Under the pieces are notes generated by a model. It saw only the letters and a program-made list of their open reading frames with translations. It ran no database searches and had not been told where the DNA came from. From positions 19,102 through 83,101 of the forward strand of contig CAVGBO010000052.1 of NCBI GenBank assembly GCA_963627465.1: a stretch of 64,000 nt of DNA, read 5' to 3'. The position numbers were made by a program, and so were the translations under genes. This document shows positions 17,259 through 25,312 of this stretch, in pieces; the stretch's first letter is position 1; each line of letters begins with the position of its first letter. Origin of the DNA: CAKUFA01 sp963627465 (GTDB lineage Bacteria > Bacillota > Clostridia > Christensenellales > Aristaeellaceae).

Positions 17259-18368
17259 ATGACGATTACGAACCACTATCATCCAGAAATGTTACGTCCC
17301 AAATTAGAGGTTCAGACGAAGATTGTTTTTGAACCTACGGACGACTGGAACTATGCGCACCATCCTTTCATCACTAGGTTTAAGGGAAAACTTTTTCTGT
17401 GTTTCAGCTCAGGCAAGAGCAACGAAGATGATGTAGGTCAGCGCGTTATGTATATGGTGGCTGACGACTTTGATCATTGGGACGAACCGCAAGTGCTTGC
17501 TGCGCCAGATGAAGTGGCTCATGAAGTTCTTATCCCCGCTGGGCTGTACCATTACGATGGTCAACTGATTGTCTATTATCATAAGCTCGCCTACAGTACC
17601 GACGTGCTGACAGCTGACGGACACCGCCGGATGGGCAGCAAAGGACGTTCCTTCGTCGGGTTTTACTATAAAGTAACAACCGATGGCATCCATTGGAGCG
17701 AAGAAAAGCCTCTTGAACACTTCGGCGGTAATATGTCAGTTCGTTCGTTGAAATCCGGTCGGCTCTTTTCCTGCGGCGGAAGAATCTGCGCCTACAGCGA
17801 TTGCAAAGATGGCGTTCATGGCTGGAAAGAAACGGTGGTATGTCCCCTTGGCTATGGCAATAAGCCAGAGGACGTCCGGGCGGATGACGACATGCCAGGT
17901 TTAGTCAGCGATACGCATGTATCACTTTGTGAAGCCTCCTGCATTCAGCAAGACAGTGGTCGTCTATGGTTGTACTTGCGTTCGGCTACTCCTTTCTTGT
18001 GGGCAGCCTACAGTGATGACGAAGGTACAACGTGGTCGTCCCCGCAGAAGACAGATTTTACTGATAATCGAACGAAATTTTTTATGGATCGATTACCAGA
18101 CGGCAGATATTACTATGTAGGGACGCCTGATCCATTTCCGCCGCGCACAAGACATGTGCTGGCATTGTCCTTGTCGAATGATGGATTGGACTGGACGGAA
18201 CACTATCTGCTGGCAGATGCACAATACAAAGGCCGCTATCCGGCAATTGATAAAAACGGTGTGTACGGATACCCCAGCGTGTTGGTGGAAAACGAGGACA
18301 TGTATATTGCAGTATCGATCACCAAGGAAATGATTGCTGTAATGCATACGAACCTGGCAGGGATTTGA
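17259..18368 (+). CDS. Intracellular sialidase-like beta-propeller hydrolase (first)
   Basis: This 369-residue protein has no signal peptide, so it should be cytoplasmic. An Asp-box (SDDEGTTW, pattern S-X-D-X-G-X-X-W) lies around residue 248, and several blade-like segments end in HW or DW (DDFDHWDEP, TDGIHWSEE, NDGLDWTEH). This is the layout of the sialidase/BNR six-bladed propeller. The opening WNYAHHPFITRFKGKLFLCFS resembles the same region of the 602-residue protein at 25313, so the two are probably paralogues. The classical FRIP motif of sialidases is missing. It is the first gene after an IclR-controlled promoter and has a strong AAGGAGG site. I infer a glycoside hydrolase acting on an imported oligosaccharide. 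Confidence 0.65.
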   Translation: MTITNHYHPEMLRPKLEVQTKIVFEPTDDWNYAHHPFITRFKGKLFLCFSSGKSNEDDVGQRVMYMVADDFDHWDEPQVLAAPDEVAHEVLIPAGLYHYDGQLIVYYHKLAYSTDVLTADGHRRMGSKGRSFVGFYYKVTTDGIHWSEEKPLEHFGGNMSVRSLKSGRLFSCGGRICAYSDCKDGVHGWKETVVCPLGYGNKPEDVRADDDMPGLVSDTHVSLCEASCIQQDSGRLWLYLRSATPFLWAAYSDDEGTTWSSPQKTDFTDNRTKFFMDRLPDGRYYYVGTPDPFPPRTRHVLALSLSNDGLDWTEHYLLADAQYKGRYPAIDKNGVYGYPSVLVENEDMYIAVSITKEMIAVMHTNLAGI

Positions 18369-18379
18369 ATGGAGGTTAG

Positions 18380-19246
18380 ATGATGGACGCAGTACGCACA
18401 TCCGCTGTAAGGAAAGAATCCTTCGGCAAAAGATTCAGGCGTGCCTTTCAGCGCGATAAATGGTTATACCTGATCATTTTGCTGCCTGCTCTCTACTATA
18501 TTATTTTCTGCTACTGGCCAATGTATGGGGTNNNNNNNNNNNNNNNNNNNNNNNNNNNNNNNNNNNNNNNNNNNNNNNNNNNNNNNNNNNNNNNNNNNNN
18601 NNNNNNNNNNNNNNNNNNNNNNNNNNNNNNNNNNNNNNNNNNNNNNNNNNNNNNNNNNNNNNNNNNNNNNNNNNNNNNNNNNNNNNNNNNNNNTCACTTT
18701 ATTTCCACAGTTGTTGTGGTAGGCATGCTGAATACGATGTTCTCTTCCACGGGTATTGTCAATCAGATGCTGAATGCCCTTGGTGTTGAAACAAAAGCCT
18801 TTATGGTTTCGGCAAACTATTTCCGTCCTATGTACATTGGCTCAAATGTATGGTCTACCATTGGCTGGGGTTCGATCATTTATCTGGCTGCTTTGTCTGG
18901 TCTGGATATGGAACTCTATGAAGCAGCTCGTATTGATGGAGCAGGACGGTGGCAGCAGACGTTGCATATTACCATTCCCGGCATTTTGCCCACGATCATC
19001 ATCATGCTTATTTTGGAAATGGGCAAAATCATGAACGTTTCCTATCAGAAAATTTTGCTGATGATGACTGGCAGCAATCAATCCGTATCAGACGTTATTT
19101 CTACCTATGTGTACCGGCGTGGCATTATCAATGGTGACTTTGAATATGCAACAGGCGTTGACCTTTTCCGCTCAGTTGTATCGTTGATATTCGTGGTTGC
19201 TACAAATGCTATCTCCCGGCGCGTAACAGAAACATCCTTGTGGTAA
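18380..19246 (+). CDS. ABC sugar importer permease, LplB type (interrupted by Ns)
   Basis: The N-terminus (RAFQRDKWLYLIILLPALYYIIFCYWPMYG) and C-terminus (HFISTVVVVGML, EAARIDGAGRWQQTLHITIPGI) are those of LplB/PtsB-type permeases of oligosaccharide ABC importers. The EAA loop is intact. 162 Ns at 18532-18693 replace the segment after the first membrane helix. The frame is preserved across them, but the encoded gap of about 54 residues is shorter than the roughly 80 residues normally found between MYG and HFIST, so the gap length is probably an estimate. A GGAGGT site precedes the ATG; ATG codons at 18380 and 18383 are both possible. Confidence 0.88.
   Translation: MMDAVRTSAVRKESFGKRFRRAFQRDKWLYLIILLPALYYIIFCYWPMYGXXXXXXXXXXXXXXXXXXXXXXXXXXXXXXXXXXXXXXXXXXXXXXXXXXXXXXXHFISTVVVVGMLNTMFSSTGIVNQMLNALGVETKAFMVSANYFRPMYIGSNVWSTIGWGSIIYLAALSGLDMELYEAARIDGAGRWQQTLHITIPGILPTIIIMLILEMGKIMNVSYQKILLMMTGSNQSVSDVISTYVYRRGIINGDFEYATGVDLFRSVVSLIFVVATNAISRRVTETSLW
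18532..18693. other. Assembly gap (162 Ns)
   Basis: A continuous run of N in the permease gene. Nothing can be read here. Confidence 0.99.
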
Positions 19247-19259
19247 GGAGGGGATTCAA

Positions 19260-20138
19260 GTGATTGATGATCGAAAGCCATCCCGGCGCATATTCAATGT
19301 GTTTAACTTTCTACTGCTCGGCATTATCATGCTGATCACGCTCTATCCCCTGTATTACCAGTTCATTGTTTCCATCAGCAACGGTTTGGAAGTCATGAAA
19401 GGTAACGTTACCTTTCTGCCCCAAAAGGTGACATTGGATACATATAAACAGTTCCTGAAGGGTGACCTGTTTATGTATATGAAGAACTCCATTGTCTATA
19501 CCGTTGTCGGCACAGCCATCAATCTGTTCATGAGCTGTTTGTGTGCCTATCCCTTGACCCGGAAAAGTTTCTCTGGTCGAAAGTTTTTCACTGTCTTAGT
19601 GACGTTCACCATGTTCTTCTCCGGCGGCATGGTTCCTCTCTACTTGGTAGTCAAGGAGTTAAAACTGCTGGACACCATCTGGGCGTTGGTATTGCCTACC
19701 GCCATTAGCACCTATAACATGATCATCATTCGAACTTCCTTTCAGGCCATTCCCGAATCTTTGATCGAATCCGCTCAGTTGGATGGTGCCAATGATGTCA
19801 TTGTTCTGTGGAAGATTGTACTTCCATTGTCCAAGGCCGTTCTGGCAACCATGCTGCTGTACTATGCAGTAGCACATTGGAATGACTACTTCAACGCCAT
19901 GCTGTATATCAACACCAAAACAAAGTATCCGCTGCAAATCATGCTCCGCAATATGCTGATTGCCGGACTGTTCTCTGAAGAATCCGGGCTCTCCGGCAGT
20001 GCTGCTACATTCACGGTAACAGATGCGACCCTCCGTGCAGCAGCTATCATTGTTACGACGCTTCCCATTCTGGTGGTATACCCCTTCGTACAGCGTTATT
20101 TTGTGAAGGGTGTCATGATTGGCTCAGTAAAGGGCTGA
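19260..20138 (+). CDS. ABC sugar importer permease, YtcP/LplC type
   Basis: This 292-residue carbohydrate permease starts at GTG, with an AAGGAGGGG site just before it. It has six predicted membrane helices, the usual N-terminal SRRIFNVFNFLLLGIIMLITLYPLYY and the EAA-loop ESAQLDGANDVIVLWKIVLPLS that contacts the ATPase. It ends in the typical FVKGVMIGSVKG. It pairs with the LplB-type permease 13 nt upstream. No ATPase gene is present, as usual for this class, which shares a genome-encoded MsmK-type ATPase. Substrate class: oligosaccharides. Confidence 0.93.
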   Translation: MIDDRKPSRRIFNVFNFLLLGIIMLITLYPLYYQFIVSISNGLEVMKGNVTFLPQKVTLDTYKQFLKGDLFMYMKNSIVYTVVGTAINLFMSCLCAYPLTRKSFSGRKFFTVLVTFTMFFSGGMVPLYLVVKELKLLDTIWALVLPTAISTYNMIIIRTSFQAIPESLIESAQLDGANDVIVLWKIVLPLSKAVLATMLLYYAVAHWNDYFNAMLYINTKTKYPLQIMLRNMLIAGLFSEESGLSGSAATFTVTDATLRAAAIIVTTLPILVVYPFVQRYFVKGVMIGSVKG

Positions 20139-20193
20139 TGCAAAGAAGGATGCACGGCGTGGATCGCCTGCAAGATAAGAAAGGAGACCTACC

Positions 20194-21792
20194 ATGAAAA
20201 AGACTCGTTTGTTGGCATTGCTCACGGCAGCAACCATGCTGGTGGGCACGGCTTCTTCCATGGCGGAAGAAAGCAGTCATCCGGATACCTGGTTCAGTGA
20301 GGAAACGGTTACCATCAGCATCATGCGTGATGAAAACCCTTCCCAGACCATCGACCCCAATTCCCTGAAAGTGCAGACTGTCAAGGAAATCCTGAACATT
20401 CAGTTGGATGTTCAAACGCCCCCGAAGGACAGCTATGCCGACAAGAAAGCTGTGCTGATCCGGACAGATGATATGCCTGACATCATGCTGTTGGATACAA
20501 GTGATGTGCGTAACTATGCTCGTGACGATATGTTCATTAACCTGAGCGATTATCGCGACAAGCTTCCCCATCTGTTTGCTCTGCTGGATAGCAATCCCAG
20601 CTATGCCATGCTGACGGTTGATGGCAGCTACTATTCTGCTCCTACGCTGTTCCGTGCTTCTCCTCATGATGGTGCACTGAGCGGTCAGTTCCCTGTTATC
20701 CGCATGGATCTGCTGGAAAAGAATAACCTTGCTGTGCCTACGACGTTCGATGAACTGTACGACACGTTGAAGGCACTCAAGGAGCTCTATCCGGACTGCA
20801 TCCCGCTGACCAACCGCAAGGGCGGCTCTACCACTTCTACCCGTAAGCTGCTGGATACGATGGCCTATCCCTTGGGCTCTGGTTCCACCATGTATTACGA
20901 TGAAGATTTGGGCGGCAAGTGGGTCTATGGTCCTGCCAATGAAAACTTTAAGGCAGTGCTGACCTACCTGAACAAGCTGTATAGTGAAGGTTTGCTGGAT
21001 CCTGATTACGCCAGCAACACGGTGGATCAGTGGAAGGAGAAAATGTCCTCTGGCAAGGCATTGATGTACTTTGACAATAGCGGTTTTGCTTCCCAGTTCC
21101 AGGCTGCTTTGAACACGGAAGATCCTGATGCCAAGCTGTCTGTCATTCCTACGCTGACCAACACACTTGGTCAGACCCGCAACTATCGTTACGACTTGGA
21201 TCACACTTCTCAGCAGTGGGTCATCGCATCCTCCACGGAAAATCTGGATGCATGCCTTGCTTATCTGGACTGGTGCTACACGGATCAGGGTGCCGATGTA
21301 AATGGTTATGGCAAGGAAGGCGTAACCTTCGAGTATGACGAGAATGGTAAGCCCTATATCAAGGAAGAAATTCTCGCCGAAATCGCCGCCACCGGTTCCT
21401 CCACTGCTTTCTATGATCTGCAGGCAAAGTACGGTCTCGGTCTGTTGGACATCGCTCCTTACAATGATACTGGTGCGCAGACTCAGATGGAAATGTACAT
21501 GATGGATGAGGAAACCCGTGCAAATTACGAGGCCACGAAAGAAATGATCAACAATGATGCTGGCCTGCGTGTGGCACCGCTGGAACCCACCTTGTCTGCA
21601 GAGCAGACTGAACGGTACAAGGAGCTGAAGACCAAGGTTGAGGATATGGTATACCAGGAGATTGACAAGTACATCACTGGTGAAGAGCCTATCGAAAACT
21701 ATGATAAGGTAATCGAAGCTGCACGTGCCGCTGGTGCCGAAGAAATGGAGCAGATTTACAACGACGCCTGGAATGCTGCTTTGGGTAACTGA
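20194..21792 (+). CDS. Extracellular solute-binding protein of the oligosaccharide importer
   Basis: This 532-residue binding protein of the LipO/family-1 long type matches the two permeases. The signal peptide (MKKTRLLALLTAATMLVGTASSMA-EE) looks like a signal-peptidase I substrate. There is no cysteine in a lipobox, although Firmicute binding proteins are normally lipid-anchored. The mature part contains the usual motifs (MPDIMLLD, YYSAPTLFR, DLLEKNNLAVPTTFDELYDTLKAL, KEEILAEIA). It follows the permeases with a good AAGGAG site and is followed by a stable hairpin that could protect or enrich this part of the transcript. Confidence 0.9.
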   Translation: MKKTRLLALLTAATMLVGTASSMAEESSHPDTWFSEETVTISIMRDENPSQTIDPNSLKVQTVKEILNIQLDVQTPPKDSYADKKAVLIRTDDMPDIMLLDTSDVRNYARDDMFINLSDYRDKLPHLFALLDSNPSYAMLTVDGSYYSAPTLFRASPHDGALSGQFPVIRMDLLEKNNLAVPTTFDELYDTLKALKELYPDCIPLTNRKGGSTTSTRKLLDTMAYPLGSGSTMYYDEDLGGKWVYGPANENFKAVLTYLNKLYSEGLLDPDYASNTVDQWKEKMSSGKALMYFDNSGFASQFQAALNTEDPDAKLSVIPTLTNTLGQTRNYRYDLDHTSQQWVIASSTENLDACLAYLDWCYTDQGADVNGYGKEGVTFEYDENGKPYIKEEILAEIAATGSSTAFYDLQAKYGLGLLDIAPYNDTGAQTQMEMYMMDEETRANYEATKEMINNDAGLRVAPLEPTLSAEQTERYKELKTKVEDMVYQEIDKYITGEEPIENYDKVIEAARAAGAEEMEQIYNDAWNAALGN

Positions 21793-21806
21793 TTTCAGGT
21801 TTCTCA

Positions 21807-21836
21807 GGGTCCCCGCACTCTAGGCTGCGGGGACCC
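21807..21836 (+). terminator. Stable hairpin after the binding-protein gene
   Basis: A perfect 11-bp stem GGGTCCCCGCA/TGCGGGGACCC with an 8-nt loop is followed only by ATTT. It lies inside the operon, so it is better read as a partial terminator or 3'-end stabiliser than a full stop. Confidence 0.65.
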
Positions 21837-21876
21837 ATTTGCAATCATCAATCAAGATCAATGAGGTGGACAAACC

Positions 21877-24366
21877 ATGAAAAACTCTGGGCATCTTTTC
21901 CCTTTCCTATGGCTTAGCGGGCAAACGGAAAACGAAATTCGCAAAGGTATTGAAGATGTAGCCGCCTCTGGTTGCTCATCTATGTGCGTTGAGTCTCGTA
22001 CACATCCTGATTTTCTAGGCGCAGCGTGGTGGCATGATCTTGACATTGTGTGTGATGAATGCAAAAAAAGAAACATGACCTTCTATGTGCTGGATGATAC
22101 TCATTTTCCGTCCGGGTATGCCAATGGTGCTGCAAAGGGAACACCGTGGTGCCGCATGATGATGACAGAAGAACATATGGATGTTCTTGGTCCGAAGCAG
22201 GGCGGGTGTATTCTTGTTAAAGCAGACCATGATCCGTCCATGCTTGTCGCTGTTGTCGCAGCACGAAAAACTGAGAATCACTTAAAGGAAGAATTTGTTG
22301 ACATCGGGGGCTGGGCGGTAGAGAACCTGATTGATTTGACGGATACCGTGCAAGATGGACTTGTACAATGGGATGTTCCTGAGGGAACATGGCGTGTTTT
22401 TGTCCTTTCAGCAGCTTATGTTTCCGAAAGAAATCCGCCTCAGTTTTTTGCCAACCCGTTACTTCCTGAGGGCGGACAGCTGATGATTGACACGGTGTAT
22501 GAACCGCATTATCAACATTTTTCCCAGGAATTTGGAAAAACATTTCTAGGCTTTTTCTCAGACGAACCAGCGCTTCGAGCCGGTCGGGGCTGCAAAGCTG
22601 TTCTTGGCGAATATCCCCGGCTGCCCATTCCATGGCGCATGGACTTGCCGGAATTGCTGACAAAGCAAATAGGTAAGGATGCAAGAAGGTTGCTTCCTGG
22701 GCTGTGGTATGACATTGGAGAAGATACCAGCATCATTCGTTATGCCTTGATGGATACAGTAAGTCGACTTTACGGTGAAAACTATTCCATGCGCATAGGT
22801 GACTGGTGCCGTAAGCATGGCGTTGTCTATGTCGGACATGTTATCGAGCAAAATGGTGCTCACAGCCGATTGGGGCAAGGTGCCGGACATTATTTCCGGG
22901 CGGTCAGCGGGCAAGATATGTCGGGCATGGATTATGTGTTACATGAACTGAAAATGGACTTCCAAGGAACAACACATGCATGGAAGAGCCAGGACTTTGA
23001 GGCTGATGACGACTTCTTTCGCTATATGCTGCCGCAGATGACTGCCTCTGCCGCAAGGATTGATCCAAAGAAAAAGGGGCGTGCCCTGTGCGAAATCTTT
23101 GGGGCTTATGGCTGGCAGGAAAACATCAGTGAGATGCGTTACTTGGTGAATCTGCTGCTCAGCCGCGGCATTAATTATTTCGTTCCCCACGCTTTCTCGC
23201 TAAAGCCCTGTCCCGATCCAGATTCCCCGCCCCATTTCGGTCACTGCAATCCTCTGATGCCCCTTATCACAGAAGTATTCAAGTATATGGAAAAATGTTG
23301 CAACATTCTTTCTGAGGGTGAATATCCCTGTAATGTTGCCGTGGTTTATCATGCAGAAGCCGAGTGGTCTTGTGGGAAAAGCACGATGCAGACGCAATGT
23401 GTAGTAAAGGAATTGTTTCAGCATCAGATCCCATGTGAAATTGTTCCCATTGACGATTTGGATCGAAACCAATACAAGGTAGTACTGATTCCTTACGGAG
23501 AGCGTTGGCCCAGAAAACTATTTGATACTCTTCATGCCATGCAAGCAAATGGCAGTTCTGTTGTTTTCATTGAAGATTATCCCCAAGCATTGAGTGATAG
23601 CAGCGAAGCAATTCTACCTTTGCTGGCTGGTTTTGAAAGTGCTCCGCTTGCTGAAGCCGCGCAAGTTGTTCGGAAAAAGAGTGAACAACCAGTTGAGCCG
23701 ATGGGATATTATCCGCTTGTTACATGCATGCCCTATCAAAAAGATGGACATCCTGTGTTAGCCCTCTTTAATGATGACAGTCAGGCATCCGTGAACTTCC
23801 ACTTCTCTGCACAGCAGTTTGATCATCTTGAATGTTTTGATCCGGAGCGAAATCAGTATGAAGTGCTTCCTGACACAAAGGATGTTTCGATTACCATGAT
23901 GCCCGGACAGTTACTGCTTCTCAGCGATCAGCATGGGATGTGGCCCGATGCCAAGCCCAAGCACGCCTACGAATGTGTTGGCACCATGTCTGTAGCATGG
24001 ACGGTTACCTATGAAGATGGATATTCTTTTACGGCATATGCACCGCTAAAGCTCGATAGGCGTGATAAACGCTTCGCAGGAAAGACCGTATGCTCTGCCG
24101 AAGTGGACGTGCCTTCAGACTGCTCCGCATTAAAGTTTGATATTGCAGGTGCTGTTCGCTTTATGGTGGATGGGGAAAATATTTGCAGTGCTTGGACCGC
24201 ACCATATATTCTTCCTATCTCTTCCGGGAAGCATTTTCTTGAAGTGCAATTTGTGCTTCCTCTTGTGTATCGATATCATGATGCTCTTTCTTTCTATAAT
24301 TATATTGACACCCAGGGAATAGCTGGGGAGATTTCTTTGCTGAAAGGAATGAATGATGCAACATAA
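21877..24366 (+). CDS. GH106-like glycosyl hydrolase, cytoplasmic
   Basis: This 829-residue protein has no signal peptide. The N-terminal TIM-barrel-like region (IRKGIEDVAASGCSSMCVESRTHPDF, MTFYVLDDTHFPSGYANG) and the acidic strand end FLGFFSDEP with E230 resemble the alpha-L-rhamnosidase GH106-type group of glycosyl hydrolases. A GATase-like domain (about 470-590: NVAVVYHAEAEW, KVVLIPYGERWP, SSVVFIEDYP) and a C-terminal beta domain follow. The assignment comes from remembered motifs, so family and substrate are tentative. It could instead be a GH2/GH35-related enzyme. It overlaps the start of the aldo/keto reductase by 14 nt, showing tight coupling. Confidence 0.65.
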   Translation: MKNSGHLFPFLWLSGQTENEIRKGIEDVAASGCSSMCVESRTHPDFLGAAWWHDLDIVCDECKKRNMTFYVLDDTHFPSGYANGAAKGTPWCRMMMTEEHMDVLGPKQGGCILVKADHDPSMLVAVVAARKTENHLKEEFVDIGGWAVENLIDLTDTVQDGLVQWDVPEGTWRVFVLSAAYVSERNPPQFFANPLLPEGGQLMIDTVYEPHYQHFSQEFGKTFLGFFSDEPALRAGRGCKAVLGEYPRLPIPWRMDLPELLTKQIGKDARRLLPGLWYDIGEDTSIIRYALMDTVSRLYGENYSMRIGDWCRKHGVVYVGHVIEQNGAHSRLGQGAGHYFRAVSGQDMSGMDYVLHELKMDFQGTTHAWKSQDFEADDDFFRYMLPQMTASAARIDPKKKGRALCEIFGAYGWQENISEMRYLVNLLLSRGINYFVPHAFSLKPCPDPDSPPHFGHCNPLMPLITEVFKYMEKCCNILSEGEYPCNVAVVYHAEAEWSCGKSTMQTQCVVKELFQHQIPCEIVPIDDLDRNQYKVVLIPYGERWPRKLFDTLHAMQANGSSVVFIEDYPQALSDSSEAILPLLAGFESAPLAEAAQVVRKKSEQPVEPMGYYPLVTCMPYQKDGHPVLALFNDDSQASVNFHFSAQQFDHLECFDPERNQYEVLPDTKDVSITMMPGQLLLLSDQHGMWPDAKPKHAYECVGTMSVAWTVTYEDGYSFTAYAPLKLDRRDKRFAGKTVCSAEVDVPSDCSALKFDIAGAVRFMVDGENICSAWTAPYILPISSGKHFLEVQFVLPLVYRYHDALSFYNYIDTQGIAGEISLLKGMNDAT

Positions 24367-25291
24367 CATTGCGATTCCTGGGACTGACTTGCAAGTGAGT
24401 CCCGTGGCACTAGGAACGGTAAAAGCAGCCACTTGGACGAAGCACGAGGCAGATGCAATTTTTGACGCCTACCTTGGAGACGGCGGTAATATGATCGATA
24501 CAGCCAGGATTTACACGCCTCCTGCAATAGGCATCAGCGAGGAGCGCATTGGGCAATGGCTCTGTTCCAGCCATAAACGAAACCAAGTTGTGCTAGTAAC
24601 CAAGGGAGGGCACCCTGATATTCAGCACATGCACACAAGCCGCATGGATCCGGTAACAATGCGTCACGATCTCGAGCTGAGTCTTCGAGCACTATGTACG
24701 GAAACCATCGACTTGTATCTGTACCATCGAGATGACGAGCGCCAGAGTGTAGGTGATTTGCTGGAGGTTATGGAGCAGTTCCGCAGGGAAGGAAAAATTC
24801 GATGGTATGGCTGTTCAAACTGGCGAGTACCAAGGGTAAAAGAGGCATGGCGCTATGCGCAAGAACATGGCTTGCACGGATTTGTAGCAAACCAATGTGA
24901 ATATAACGTTGGCGTGCGATATATGAAACCAGCAAGAGACGACACCATGGTGGCAGTCGATGAAGAGATGCTTCGTTTTCATGAAGAAAGTCAGTTTACC
25001 CTCATGGCTTACTGCTCCTTATGTGGTGGTTTCTTCCATAAACTTTCTGCATATGGAAGAGACGCCGTACGAGAAAAACGTTATTTGACGGAGCAAAACT
25101 TAAAAGTTGCAGATCGCTTAGCTGCATTACAAGCAAAGTATCATGCGACATTAAGCCAAGTAGAACTAGGGTTCCTTTTGGTACAGTCCTTTCCTACCAT
25201 AGCGTTGGCAGGGGTTAGTAAGCCGGAGCAGTTGCATGATTTGATGAACGTGCAGAATATTCCATTTGTGAAACAAGACTATCAACTCTGA
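24353..25291 (+). CDS. Aldo/keto reductase
   Basis: This 312-residue TIM-barrel oxidoreductase has the complete catalytic tetrad D49 (MIDTARIY), Y54, K84 (LVTKGG) and H125 (LYLYHRDD). The NADPH-binding end is present (LSQVELGFLLV, IALAGVSKPEQL). ATG codons at 24353 and 24356 are both usable after the AAAGGA site. It lies within the hydrolase/importer operon and overlaps the preceding gene. The substrate is probably an aldose, ketose or keto-acid made by the neighbouring hydrolases, but no step can be assigned from sequence. It is the one member of the cluster without a clear place in the proposed ulosonate route. Confidence 0.92.
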   Translation: MMQHNIAIPGTDLQVSPVALGTVKAATWTKHEADAIFDAYLGDGGNMIDTARIYTPPAIGISEERIGQWLCSSHKRNQVVLVTKGGHPDIQHMHTSRMDPVTMRHDLELSLRALCTETIDLYLYHRDDERQSVGDLLEVMEQFRREGKIRWYGCSNWRVPRVKEAWRYAQEHGLHGFVANQCEYNVGVRYMKPARDDTMVAVDEEMLRFHEESQFTLMAYCSLCGGFFHKLSAYGRDAVREKRYLTEQNLKVADRLAALQAKYHATLSQVELGFLLVQSFPTIALAGVSKPEQLHDLMNVQNIPFVKQDYQL

Positions 25292-25312
25292 AAAGGAGGC
25301 ATTCGGAAGCAT

